From Betaproteobacteria bacterium Ga0077532 (lineage in GTDB: Bacteria > Pseudomonadota > Gammaproteobacteria > Burkholderiales > Ga0077523): 64,000 nt of DNA. The position numbers and the translations under genes are program-made. The stretch is from the NCBI GenBank assembly GCA_001464895.1, contig LNEE01000035.1, positions 28,203 to 92,202 on the forward strand, given 5' to 3'. The notes below the pieces were generated by a model. That model was given only the letters and a program-made list of their open reading frames with translations. It was not told the origin of the DNA and did no database searches. Of the stretch, positions 9,363 to 16,101 are shown in pieces (position 1 is the stretch's first letter; each line of letters begins with the position of its first letter).

Positions 9363-9872
9363 ATGACCGTGCGTCACCATCGTCGTTCCTGGCGCCGGGC
9401 CGCGGGTCTTCTGATCGCGTTCTGCGCAGCCGCTCCCTTGGCCACTGCGCAGTCACCGGACCATCTTCTGGAGCGCTACGGGGTGCTGGCGCGTACCGAG
9501 AACCCGGCCTTCGAAGGCTTCTCTGCAGAGCGTGGGCGCGCCTTCTACTTCGCGCCGCGGGTGATCATCGGTCTCGGGGAGGCGAACTGCGCGTCGTGCC
9601 ATCTCGATGATCCCACGCAGGCGATCCGGGCGCATCGTGCGAAGGTGCTGTGCCGCGCCTGCCATGTGATCGACGAGTCGGAGCATCCCGATCCGGACCA
9701 CGCGAAGAAGCGACATCTGGGGGCGTTCTCGCCTGCCGTGAACCCGGAACGCTTTCGCGACTTCGACCGCGTCGAGCGTCACTTCGAGGTGAACTGCCGG
9801 ATGGTGTTGCAACGGGCCTGCACCGCGATCGAGAAGGGCGATCTCATCACCTGGCTGATCACGCTGCGCTGA
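9363..9872 (+). CDS. Exported di-heme cytochrome, DUF1924 type
   Basis: 169 residues. An arginine-rich N-terminus and hydrophobic stretch (WRRAAGLLIAFCAAAPLATAQ) form a signal peptide cleaved near residue 30. Two heme c motifs are present, CASCH at 76-80 and CRACH at 97-101. The second half, with AFSPAVNPERFRDFDRVERHFEVNCRMVLQRACTAIEKGDLITWL, matches the DUF1924/SHP-type cytochrome pattern (...P..NP.RF.D...VE.wF..NC..V..R.Ct..EKGD...). In the usual DUF1924 protein there is one CxxCH; the second motif here is an addition. Probably a periplasmic electron carrier. A hairpin terminator follows at 9920. Confidence 0.8.
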   Translation: MTVRHHRRSWRRAAGLLIAFCAAAPLATAQSPDHLLERYGVLARTENPAFEGFSAERGRAFYFAPRVIIGLGEANCASCHLDDPTQAIRAHRAKVLCRACHVIDESEHPDPDHAKKRHLGAFSPAVNPERFRDFDRVERHFEVNCRMVLQRACTAIEKGDLITWLITLR

Positions 9873-9919
9873 AACGCCGCGCTCGTCCTGTCGCGACACG
9901 GCGACAGTGGAGGCGAAAA

Positions 9920-9943
9920 AAAAGCGCCGGTGAAGGCGCTTTT
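9920..9943. terminator. Bidirectional hairpin terminator
   Basis: AAAAGCGCC, a 6-nt loop, then GGCGCTTTT; the stem is flanked by a run of A on the left and T on the right, so it can end the plus-strand cytochrome gene and, more strongly (eight T on that strand), the minus-strand gene ending at 10049. A second hairpin without a T-run, with a 10-bp perfect stem, lies at 9989-10012. Confidence 0.8.
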
Positions 9944-10048
9944 GCAAGGGAGGTGAACCTGTTGTCGGCCGACGAATCCGCGGCTGCGCCATCGACCCGC
10001 TCGGGTCGATGGTGCCGGGGGCGTCCGGCGGCCTGTGGTGAAACCGAA

Positions 10049-10333
10049 TCAGCAGTGCAGGAAATCCGACCAGCGTCGGCGTGGGCCTTCGTAGTCGCGG
10101 TCGGAGCCGGAGAGATCCCATCCGCCGTTGTCTTCCTCGTCGATGCGCATCTCGTACTCGACGATCTGACGCAGCAGCGCTTCGGCACGGATCGCAGTCT
10201 CGTCGTCTCGTGCGGCGCGCATCGTGAGTCCGAGTAGCGACTTGGCTTCGCGGTAGTCGCGATCGCTCTCGATCGGCCGCGAGAAATGCGTGAGGTTGGT
10301 CGGGTGGGGTTCCCAGGTCGATTGCCCTTGCAT
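10049..10333 (-). CDS. Small hypothetical protein resembling the N-terminal part of HigA-type antitoxins
   Basis: 94 residues from MQGQSTWEPHPTNLTHFSRPIES. An in-frame upstream start gives 14 unconvincing extra residues; the chosen ATG has GAAGGAGACC just upstream. The central part RPIESDRDYREAKSLLGL ... ALLRQIVEYEMRIDE is helical and resembles the segment that precedes the helix-turn-helix in HigA antitoxins (rpI.te.DY..al.....L...yE). No helix-turn-helix follows; instead the C-terminus is acidic then basic-aromatic (GPRRRWSDFLHC). No toxin gene is next to it. Function unknown; a chance likeness is possible. Confidence 0.55.
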   Translation of the reverse strand: MQGQSTWEPHPTNLTHFSRPIESDRDYREAKSLLGLTMRAARDDETAIRAEALLRQIVEYEMRIDEEDNGGWDLSGSDRDYEGPRRRWSDFLHC

Positions 10334-10424
10334 CACGGTCTCCTTCCGTCGTGTCTCGATCGTCACGCATCGCACTAATGCAAACGCGGTGCCAACCCGC
10401 CCTGCGCGCGCAATGTGTGACGTG

Positions 10425-11858
10425 CTACGTCAGGACGATGCTACGCCACGCGCCGAAACGCCATCGCAGGAAAAGCATAGTACCGAGGAGAACGACGTAG
10501 CCCAACGCTGCTGCCCACCCGCCCGTGGTGCCGAAACCGAACTGCGGAAGAAAGTGCACCCACCCCTCGCCCGGTGCGAACGACGCCATGTGGGCCACGG
10601 GCACGAACACACCCCACGCGAGGAGCAGCAGGTAGACCGTCGGCGTCTTCACGTCGCCGGCGCCGCGCAGGCAGAACGCGCTCGCGAGGTTCAACGCATC
10701 GAAGACCTGGTACGCGCCCGCGATCCACACGAGTCGCACGCCGAGCCGCACGACCTCTGCCGATCCGGGGTGGCTGGTGTCGCTGAACAGAGGCACCAGC
10801 CAGGGTCCGGCGAGCGCGATGCCCACGCCCACCGTCCCCATGTAGATCACCGAGAGCCGGATGATCGTGTTGCCCATGCGATTGGCCCAGTCGCGGTCGC
10901 CGGCGCCGATCGACTGCCCGACCAACGTCGTGCCGGCCATCGCGATCCCGATCGCGGGCAGGTAGGCGATGGCCGTCAGCATCATCACGATCTGCGTGGC
11001 GGCACCCTCCACCGCGCCCAGGCGCACCTGCATCAGTTGGAAGAGGGACATCGCCACGAGGTCGACAGCCGGGAACAGTCCTGTCGGCACACCCACGGCG
11101 AGCATTTTCTTCAGACCGCGGACGGTGGGGCGCCACGTGCGTCGGGTGCGATAGGGCGACTGGAACGGTGCCGAGAGGAACAGCCACATCGACAGGGCGC
11201 AACCGAGTCCGATCGACGCCGTCGTCGCCCACGCCGAACCCGCCATGCCGAGCCCGAGTTCGAAGATCAGTATCTCGTTCAGAACGGCGTTCACGATGGC
11301 CACGGCGAGCATCACCGCGAGGGACACGCGTGGTTTCCCGATGCCGTTGAAGAACCCGGCGAGACCCCACAGCACCACCGAGAGCGGGCCACCCAGCATG
11401 CGCGGCATCCACCAGTCCGCGGCGAGCACCACGACCTGCGGCGGGAGTCCGAAGAGCCCGAGGATCCATTCCCCCTGCGTCGCCAGCGCCAGGAAGAACG
11501 GCACCGTCGCGAGCGTGGCCCACAGACCCAGCCAGGTGCTGCGGGCCGCGCGGGTGCTCTGCCTCGCGCCATAGGCCTGCGACACGAACGTCTGCACGGC
11601 CAGGCCCACGCCGCCGAAGCCGAGCAGGAACACGATCGCCAGGAAGTGCACCGCGCCCATCGCGGCCATCGCTTCGACGGAGATGCGGCCCACGAACCAG
11701 GTGTCCGTGAGGTTCAGCACCAGTTGCACCGCGCTGTTCAGCATGAGCGGCAGTGCCAGCGCCATCACGGCCCGCAGGTCCACCCGGCGATGCCCGTGGG
11801 CATCGTGCCGCATGGCCGGCAGGCGCGATGGAACCGGTGACGGGATGGGCGTATCCAT
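10425..11858 (-). CDS. MATE family multidrug/cation antiporter
   Basis: 477 residues with about twelve hydrophobic segments in two similar halves, as in MATE (NorM/DinF-type) exporters that expel cationic drugs or metabolites using a Na+ or H+ gradient across the inner membrane. The first half starts VMALALPLMLNSAVQLVLNLTDTWFVGRIS, the family signature; the repeat of it in the second half is MLAVGVPTGLFPAVDLVAMSLFQLMQVRLG. The start was placed at MDTPIPSP (11858); another in-frame codon 13 residues upstream or a methionine at MRHDAH are alternatives. The gene is transcribed away from the exported protein at 11958. Confidence 0.9.
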   Translation of the reverse strand: MDTPIPSPVPSRLPAMRHDAHGHRRVDLRAVMALALPLMLNSAVQLVLNLTDTWFVGRISVEAMAAMGAVHFLAIVFLLGFGGVGLAVQTFVSQAYGARQSTRAARSTWLGLWATLATVPFFLALATQGEWILGLFGLPPQVVVLAADWWMPRMLGGPLSVVLWGLAGFFNGIGKPRVSLAVMLAVAIVNAVLNEILIFELGLGMAGSAWATTASIGLGCALSMWLFLSAPFQSPYRTRRTWRPTVRGLKKMLAVGVPTGLFPAVDLVAMSLFQLMQVRLGAVEGAATQIVMMLTAIAYLPAIGIAMAGTTLVGQSIGAGDRDWANRMGNTIIRLSVIYMGTVGVGIALAGPWLVPLFSDTSHPGSAEVVRLGVRLVWIAGAYQVFDALNLASAFCLRGAGDVKTPTVYLLLLAWGVFVPVAHMASFAPGEGWVHFLPQFGFGTTGGWAAALGYVVLLGTMLFLRWRFGAWRSIVLT

Positions 11859-11957
11859 GGGAGTCTTGGCTGGTGCGGCGGGTCGCTTCGGGCGCACCCG
11901 CAGGGCGGGCCCGCCAGGACGGGGACGGGAAGCTAAACAGATTCGGAGAACGCGGCA

Positions 11958-12806
11958 ATGGAAATATTCACACTATCCGCACATCGGCGCGCACTCCTGC
12001 GTGCCGGCCTGGCAGGCATCGCCGTCGTGGTCGCCGGGCCGGCGATCGGTCAGCCGGCGCGCGCCCTGATCGAGCAGCCCGTCGGTGGACTGCGATTCGC
12101 GCCGGGAGGGCAGGTGTTCGCCAGCGGTGCCGTGGCTGTGGAGGGTCACGGGCTCGTCCACGCGGTCCTCGATCCTTGGCTGCCGCTCGACGAGGCGTAC
12201 GCCTTCGTCGAGGCCCACCTCCGATCGCTCGGTCGGCCGATGCAGGCGCTGTGCGGCATGGAACTGCGCCTCCCGAGGCAGCTCACCCGGGAGGAGTTCG
12301 ATGCGTTCAACCAGCCCTACGTCCAACGCCTCATCGAGTGGGGGCTCCTCGTCGAGGGGCGCAACCCCGTATCCCGGACCAACGTCGCGCCGGCCATGGA
12401 CCCGCCCGAGCAGCCCATGCTGCACGGGTTCACGTTCTCGATGCCGGGGCTCGACGGTCGCCGCGACTTCGTGATGGCAGGCATGACCGAGACCGGCCCG
12501 GGCGGACGCATCATCGCCTCGGGCGACACGTCACCGGCCGGGCTGCGGGAGAAGGTGCGCTACGTGATCGAGGCCGTCTCCCGTCGCCTGGAGGGCCTCG
12601 ATCGCCACTACGACGATGCGAGCCACGTCGAGTTCTACACGGCGCTGCCCGCCGAGGGGCTGGTGACCGATCTGTTGATCCCCGCCATCGACGCCGCCGG
12701 ACGCCGTGGCCTTCGCTGGCATTTCGGGCGGCCGCCGGTGGCGGGTCTGGAGGTGGAACTGGAGGCGCGCCGCGCGTCGCGCGAGACGGTGCTCTCCACC
12801 CGTTGA
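11958..12806 (+). CDS. Exported protein of unknown function, possibly RidA-like
   Basis: 282 residues with GGAGAACG before the ATG. The N-terminus HRRALLRAGLAGIAVVVAGPAIGQPARA has a twin arginine and hydrophobic segment; it could be a Tat signal but lacks the full SRRxFLK motif. The body has two stretches, PMLHGFTFSMPGL and ASHVEFYTALPA, in an arrangement reminiscent of the duplicated YjgF/RidA fold, but I do not recognise a definite family and no catalytic residues can be assigned. It is divergent from the MATE gene (99 nt between starts) and convergent with the nuclease/phosphatase gene that ends at 12822. Confidence 0.5.
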   Translation: MEIFTLSAHRRALLRAGLAGIAVVVAGPAIGQPARALIEQPVGGLRFAPGGQVFASGAVAVEGHGLVHAVLDPWLPLDEAYAFVEAHLRSLGRPMQALCGMELRLPRQLTREEFDAFNQPYVQRLIEWGLLVEGRNPVSRTNVAPAMDPPEQPMLHGFTFSMPGLDGRRDFVMAGMTETGPGGRIIASGDTSPAGLREKVRYVIEAVSRRLEGLDRHYDDASHVEFYTALPAEGLVTDLLIPAIDAAGRRGLRWHFGRPPVAGLEVELEARRASRETVLSTR

Positions 12807-12821
12807 GGCGGGCCGTGTCGG

Positions 12822-13670
12822 TCAGTCCAGTACCAGCAGCAGCGGCTGGTGATCGGATGCGGTCGTGAGCACGTCCACGGCCACGCGACGCACCCGTGGC
12901 GCGAGGTCCTCGGTCACGAACGCGTAGTCCCAGGTGCCGAGCGGCAGGTGCCTGTCGTGCACCCCCACCGTCGGCGGATGCGGAGAGCCGCCGTTCGCGA
13001 GCGGCCACGCATCGATCCACCGGGGCGTGCCGCTGTCGAGCGGTGCCTGCATCCGGGCCCGCAGGGGATCTTCGGGGACGAAGTTGAAGTCACCGCAGAT
13101 CACGGCCGACGGTGGACGCGGTGTCGATGCAAAGGGTTCGTCGGGGGAGCCCGCCAGGCGGGGTGCGAGCGCGTGGCCGCACGCTTCGGCATGCAGCGTC
13201 CGCAGGGCCTCCACCTGTGCCGCACGCTGCTGGCCGGAGTAGTACTCGAGGTGCGTCGTCAGGATCCGAATCGGCCCGGACGGCGCCTCGATCACGGCCT
13301 CCAGGGCGAGCCGCTGCATGCTGGGCACCGCCGGGTCGGCCGGCCATGGCAGCAGGTGCCGGTAGACCTGATGGACCGGCAGGCGCGTGAAGATCGCATT
13401 CCCGAAGTGCCGACGTCCGCCACGGCCGTCGTCCTGGTCGGTCGCGATGCCGTAGAGCGCGCGATGGTCCGGCAGCGCTTCGGCGAGCAACGCCATCTGG
13501 TCCTCGCCGGCGCTGCCCGCGAGCCCTCCGAAGTTCACTGCGATCTCCTGCAGGCAGAGGACGTCGAAATCGCCCATCGACATGGCATCCCGCGCGATCC
13601 GGCCCGGGTCCACCCGGCCATCGACGCCGCGGCACCACTGCGTGTTCCAGGTGATCAGCGTGAGCGACAT
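12822..13670 (-). CDS. Endonuclease/exonuclease/phosphatase family hydrolase
   Basis: 282 residues with all family blocks: LITWNTQWCRG (metal-binding Asn), DFDVLCLQEI (catalytic Glu), IRILTTHLEYYSGQQR (His-proximal strand), VICGDFNFVPEDP (GDFN, Asp and Asn) and TTASDHQPLLLVL (catalytic SDH near the C-terminus). It is a Mg2+-dependent phosphodiesterase or phosphatase; members range from DNA-repair nucleases to sphingomyelinases and the substrate cannot be inferred. There is no signal peptide, so it is cytosolic. The start is the ATG directly before SLTLITWN, the normal beginning of the fold. Confidence 0.9.
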   Translation of the reverse strand: MSLTLITWNTQWCRGVDGRVDPGRIARDAMSMGDFDVLCLQEIAVNFGGLAGSAGEDQMALLAEALPDHRALYGIATDQDDGRGGRRHFGNAIFTRLPVHQVYRHLLPWPADPAVPSMQRLALEAVIEAPSGPIRILTTHLEYYSGQQRAAQVEALRTLHAEACGHALAPRLAGSPDEPFASTPRPPSAVICGDFNFVPEDPLRARMQAPLDSGTPRWIDAWPLANGGSPHPPTVGVHDRHLPLGTWDYAFVTEDLAPRVRRVAVDVLTTASDHQPLLLVLD

Positions 13671-13742
13671 CGACTACGCCGCAGGGGGTTGCGTACACGA
13701 CGACGAGCCCGTGGGCCGGCCCGGTGCGTACGCTGGAAAACA

Positions 13743-13766
13743 AAAACCCCGCGATTGCGGGGCAGG
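13743..13766 (-). terminator. Rho-independent terminator, minus strand
   Basis: CCCCGC GATT GCGGGG preceded on the plus strand by an A-rich run (AAACAAAAA); read on the minus strand it is a GC stem followed by a T-run. It is positioned to end the small minus-strand gene at 13877-14050. Confidence 0.75.
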
Positions 13767-13876
13767 GGTTCCGGAGTCGTCGCGCACCGCGCGACGCCGG
13801 CCGGGAAGGCTCGGATGCGGAGCGGGACGGCGCGATACCCGATCGGATGTCGGCACCGCGCCCCCGGTCAGTATCG

Positions 13877-14050
13877 TCAGGCGTGCAGCGGTTTTCGCTG
13901 TTCCTGTCGTTGCGAGTCGGCCAGGGGATGGATCAGCGGGCTCGACTGCAGATCCGACCGCGCGTCGACCCGGTTCGCGGCGTCCTTGCGACGCTGTTCT
14001 TCCTCCTGGGCCATCTGGGCCCAGTACAGCCACTCGAATTCGAAGCACAT
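13877..14050 (-). CDS. 57-residue small protein of unknown function
   Basis: A short gene supported by a strong ribosome binding site: on the minus strand GCAGGAGGTGGCC directly precedes ATG at 14050. The product starts MCFEFEWLYWAQMAQEEEQR, an aromatic N-terminus followed by a charged helix, then a polar tail ending RKPLHA. It has no signal peptide. A hairpin terminator follows at 13743-13766, so the unit has a ribosome binding site, a frame and a terminator of its own. I recall similar MCFEFEWLYWA-type small proteins in betaproteobacteria but no function. It is divergent from the VWA gene. Confidence 0.75.
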   Translation of the reverse strand: MCFEFEWLYWAQMAQEEEQRRKDAANRVDARSDLQSSPLIHPLADSQRQEQRKPLHA

Positions 14051-14221
14051 GGCCACCTCCTGCAGTGTGTGATCACCAGTCTTGTTCTTGTTGAGGGGAT
14101 CCTACGCCCGGTTTTTCGGCGGTGACAACCGAATCCGATGCTGCGTTGCGCAAGGCGGGCGGGTACCCTTCGCCGGTCGCCGATCCGATCGGTAGCCCTC
14201 CCGACACGACCCCGTCGACCC

Positions 14222-15421
14222 GTGAGCCTTGCCGAATCCCTGATCCGTTTCGTGCGCGTGTTGCGCGCCACCGGCATCCCGGTGGGGGCCGACCGCCTCA
14301 TCGTTGCCGCCAGGGCGCTCGCGCTGACCGGCGTGACGCGCCGCGACGACGTCTACTGGACGCTCGTCGCGCTTCTCCTGTCGCGCCGTGAGCAACTGGA
14401 AGTCTTCGACCAGACGTTCCGCGCGGTCTGGGAGTCCGGTCCGCCTGCCGCGGCCACCGCGCCCGGCGGAGGGGGAACGCCGGCGTCCGTGGAGGAAATC
14501 CCGGACGATGTCGCGCGTCGCGTGCTCGATGCGCTGGCGGCGGAAGCAACGCCGCCGGACGTCGCGGCCGCAGAGGCCGACGAGACCGAAGCGCTGGTGG
14601 TCCACGCCTCGGCCCGGGAGCGCCTCCAGCGGGCCGACTTCGGGACCATGACGCTCGAGGAACTGCAGGAGGCCCGACGCCTCATGGCCCGCCTGCGACT
14701 GCCGATTCCGGAGGTGCCGACGCGCCGCCGGCGGGCCTCGCCCCACGGCCCCCGTATCGATCTTCGCGCAACCTTGCGGGCCGGCCTCCGGACGGGCGGC
14801 GAGATCGCGACCCTGCGTCGCAGCGCGGTGCGGCGCCGCCCGCCGCCGCTCGTCGTGCTCTGCGACGTGTCCGGGTCCATGCAGCAGTACGCGCGGATGT
14901 TCCTGCACTTCCTGCATGCGGTGACCAACGACCGCGATCGCGTGCACGTCTTCCTGTTCGGCACCCGCCTCACGCCGGTCACGCGCCAGCTGCGGCATCG
15001 GGATGTCGATGCCGCGCTGCGGGCCGTGGCCGAGGCTGTTCCCGACTGGTCCGGCGGCACGCGGATCTCGGCGAGTCTCGCGGAATTCAACCTGCGCTGG
15101 GCGAGGCGCGTCCTCGGTCAGAACGCCGTGGTCCTGCTCATCACCGACGGACTCGATCGCGACGGCGTCGACCAGCTCGACGTCGAGGCCGATCGACTCC
15201 GCAAGGCGTGCCGGCGCCTGCTGTGGCTGAATCCGCTCCTGCGGTTCGATGGATTCGCGCCCAAGGCCGCCGGCATCCGCGCGCTGCTCCCCCACGTGGA
15301 TGCCTTCCTGCCGGCGCATAATCTGAAGAGTCTCGAGGATCTGGCGCGGGTCCTCGTTCCCTCCCGCCGCGTCGCGCCGCATACAACTCCGCACACAAGG
15401 AACACCCCCGCATGGAAATGA
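14222..15421 (+). CDS. CoxE-like VWA domain protein
   Basis: 399 residues from a GTG at 14222 (product begins MSLAESLIRFVRVLRATGIPVGADR, the family N-terminus); residues further upstream in frame are basic and not conserved. The C-terminal von Willebrand A domain (about residues 210-390) has the MIDAS motif in VVLCDVSGSM (DxSxS). The middle linker has RRRRASPHGPRIDLRATLRAGLRTGGE, typical of the CoxE/YehP group. CoxE-type proteins act with a MoxR AAA+ ATPase (CoxD) to mature molybdenum hydroxylases. No MoxR gene is adjacent, but coxG follows with a 10-nt overlap. The role is inferred from the family. Confidence 0.85.
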   Translation: MSLAESLIRFVRVLRATGIPVGADRLIVAARALALTGVTRRDDVYWTLVALLLSRREQLEVFDQTFRAVWESGPPAAATAPGGGGTPASVEEIPDDVARRVLDALAAEATPPDVAAAEADETEALVVHASARERLQRADFGTMTLEELQEARRLMARLRLPIPEVPTRRRRASPHGPRIDLRATLRAGLRTGGEIATLRRSAVRRRPPPLVVLCDVSGSMQQYARMFLHFLHAVTNDRDRVHVFLFGTRLTPVTRQLRHRDVDAALRAVAEAVPDWSGGTRISASLAEFNLRWARRVLGQNAVVLLITDGLDRDGVDQLDVEADRLRKACRRLLWLNPLLRFDGFAPKAAGIRALLPHVDAFLPAHNLKSLEDLARVLVPSRRVAPHTTPHTRNTPAWK

Positions 15422-15963
15422 TGGGAGAGCAGATCATCCCCCTGCCGCAAGGCGCGGTCTGGGATGCGCTCAACAATCCGGACATCCTCAAGCAGTGCAT
15501 CCCCGGCTGCGACAGTGTCGAGAAGGTCGCCGACAACGAATACAAGATCTCGATGGTGGCCGCCGTCGGCCCGGTGAAGGCGAAGTTCACCGGCAAGCTC
15601 ACCATCGTCGATCCGCAGCCACCCAACTCGTACGGCCTCGCCTTCGAAGGGTCGGGCGGGGTTGCCGGGTTCGGCAAGGGCACGGCCGACGTCTCCCTCA
15701 CGCAGGAATCCGACGACGTCACCTGCCTCACATACCGAGCCACGGCCACGGTCGGCGGCAAGCTCGCGCAGATCGGTTCGCGCCTGATCGATGGCGTGGC
15801 CCGCAAGATGGCCGATGGGTTCTTCACGAAGTTCACCGAAGCAGCGACCGTCGCTGCGGGACTCGCGCCGGAGGCGGACGCCGTCGATCCGCAGGCCGAG
15901 CCGCCGAAGCGCCGCGGATGGTTCGGGCGCAAGTCCGCCGACGACGCTCCGGGCGACGCCTGA
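15412..15963 (+). CDS. CoxG-like SRPBCC protein (carbon monoxide dehydrogenase subunit G family)
   Basis: 183 residues, overlapping the VWA gene by 10 nt, so translationally coupled. The sequence MEMMGEQIIPLPQGAVWDALNNPDILKQCIPGC is the canonical CoxG start of the SRPBCC (START-like) fold. KISMVAAVGPVKAKFTGKLTIVDPQPPNSY and GGVAGFGKGTADVSL are conserved core strands. The last 30 residues are a basic/proline tail (EPPKRRGWFGRKSADD). CoxG-type proteins are linked to membrane attachment or assembly of CO dehydrogenase-like enzymes, but many genomes carry coxG without CO dehydrogenase. No coxMSL genes lie in this window. Confidence 0.88.
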   Translation: MEMMGEQIIPLPQGAVWDALNNPDILKQCIPGCDSVEKVADNEYKISMVAAVGPVKAKFTGKLTIVDPQPPNSYGLAFEGSGGVAGFGKGTADVSLTQESDDVTCLTYRATATVGGKLAQIGSRLIDGVARKMADGFFTKFTEAATVAAGLAPEADAVDPQAEPPKRRGWFGRKSADDAPGDA

Positions 15964-16101
15964 TCGCCTTCCGCGCGACGTAGGGGTTTCCGGCGACCCG
16001 TCGCCGGGCTTACGCTCAACGTGGCGGGATGTGTGCCGTAAGTCCTGCAGGTGGAAACGAACGGGGAGCCTGACCTGGACCACGCAGTATCCGAACGGTC
16101 G

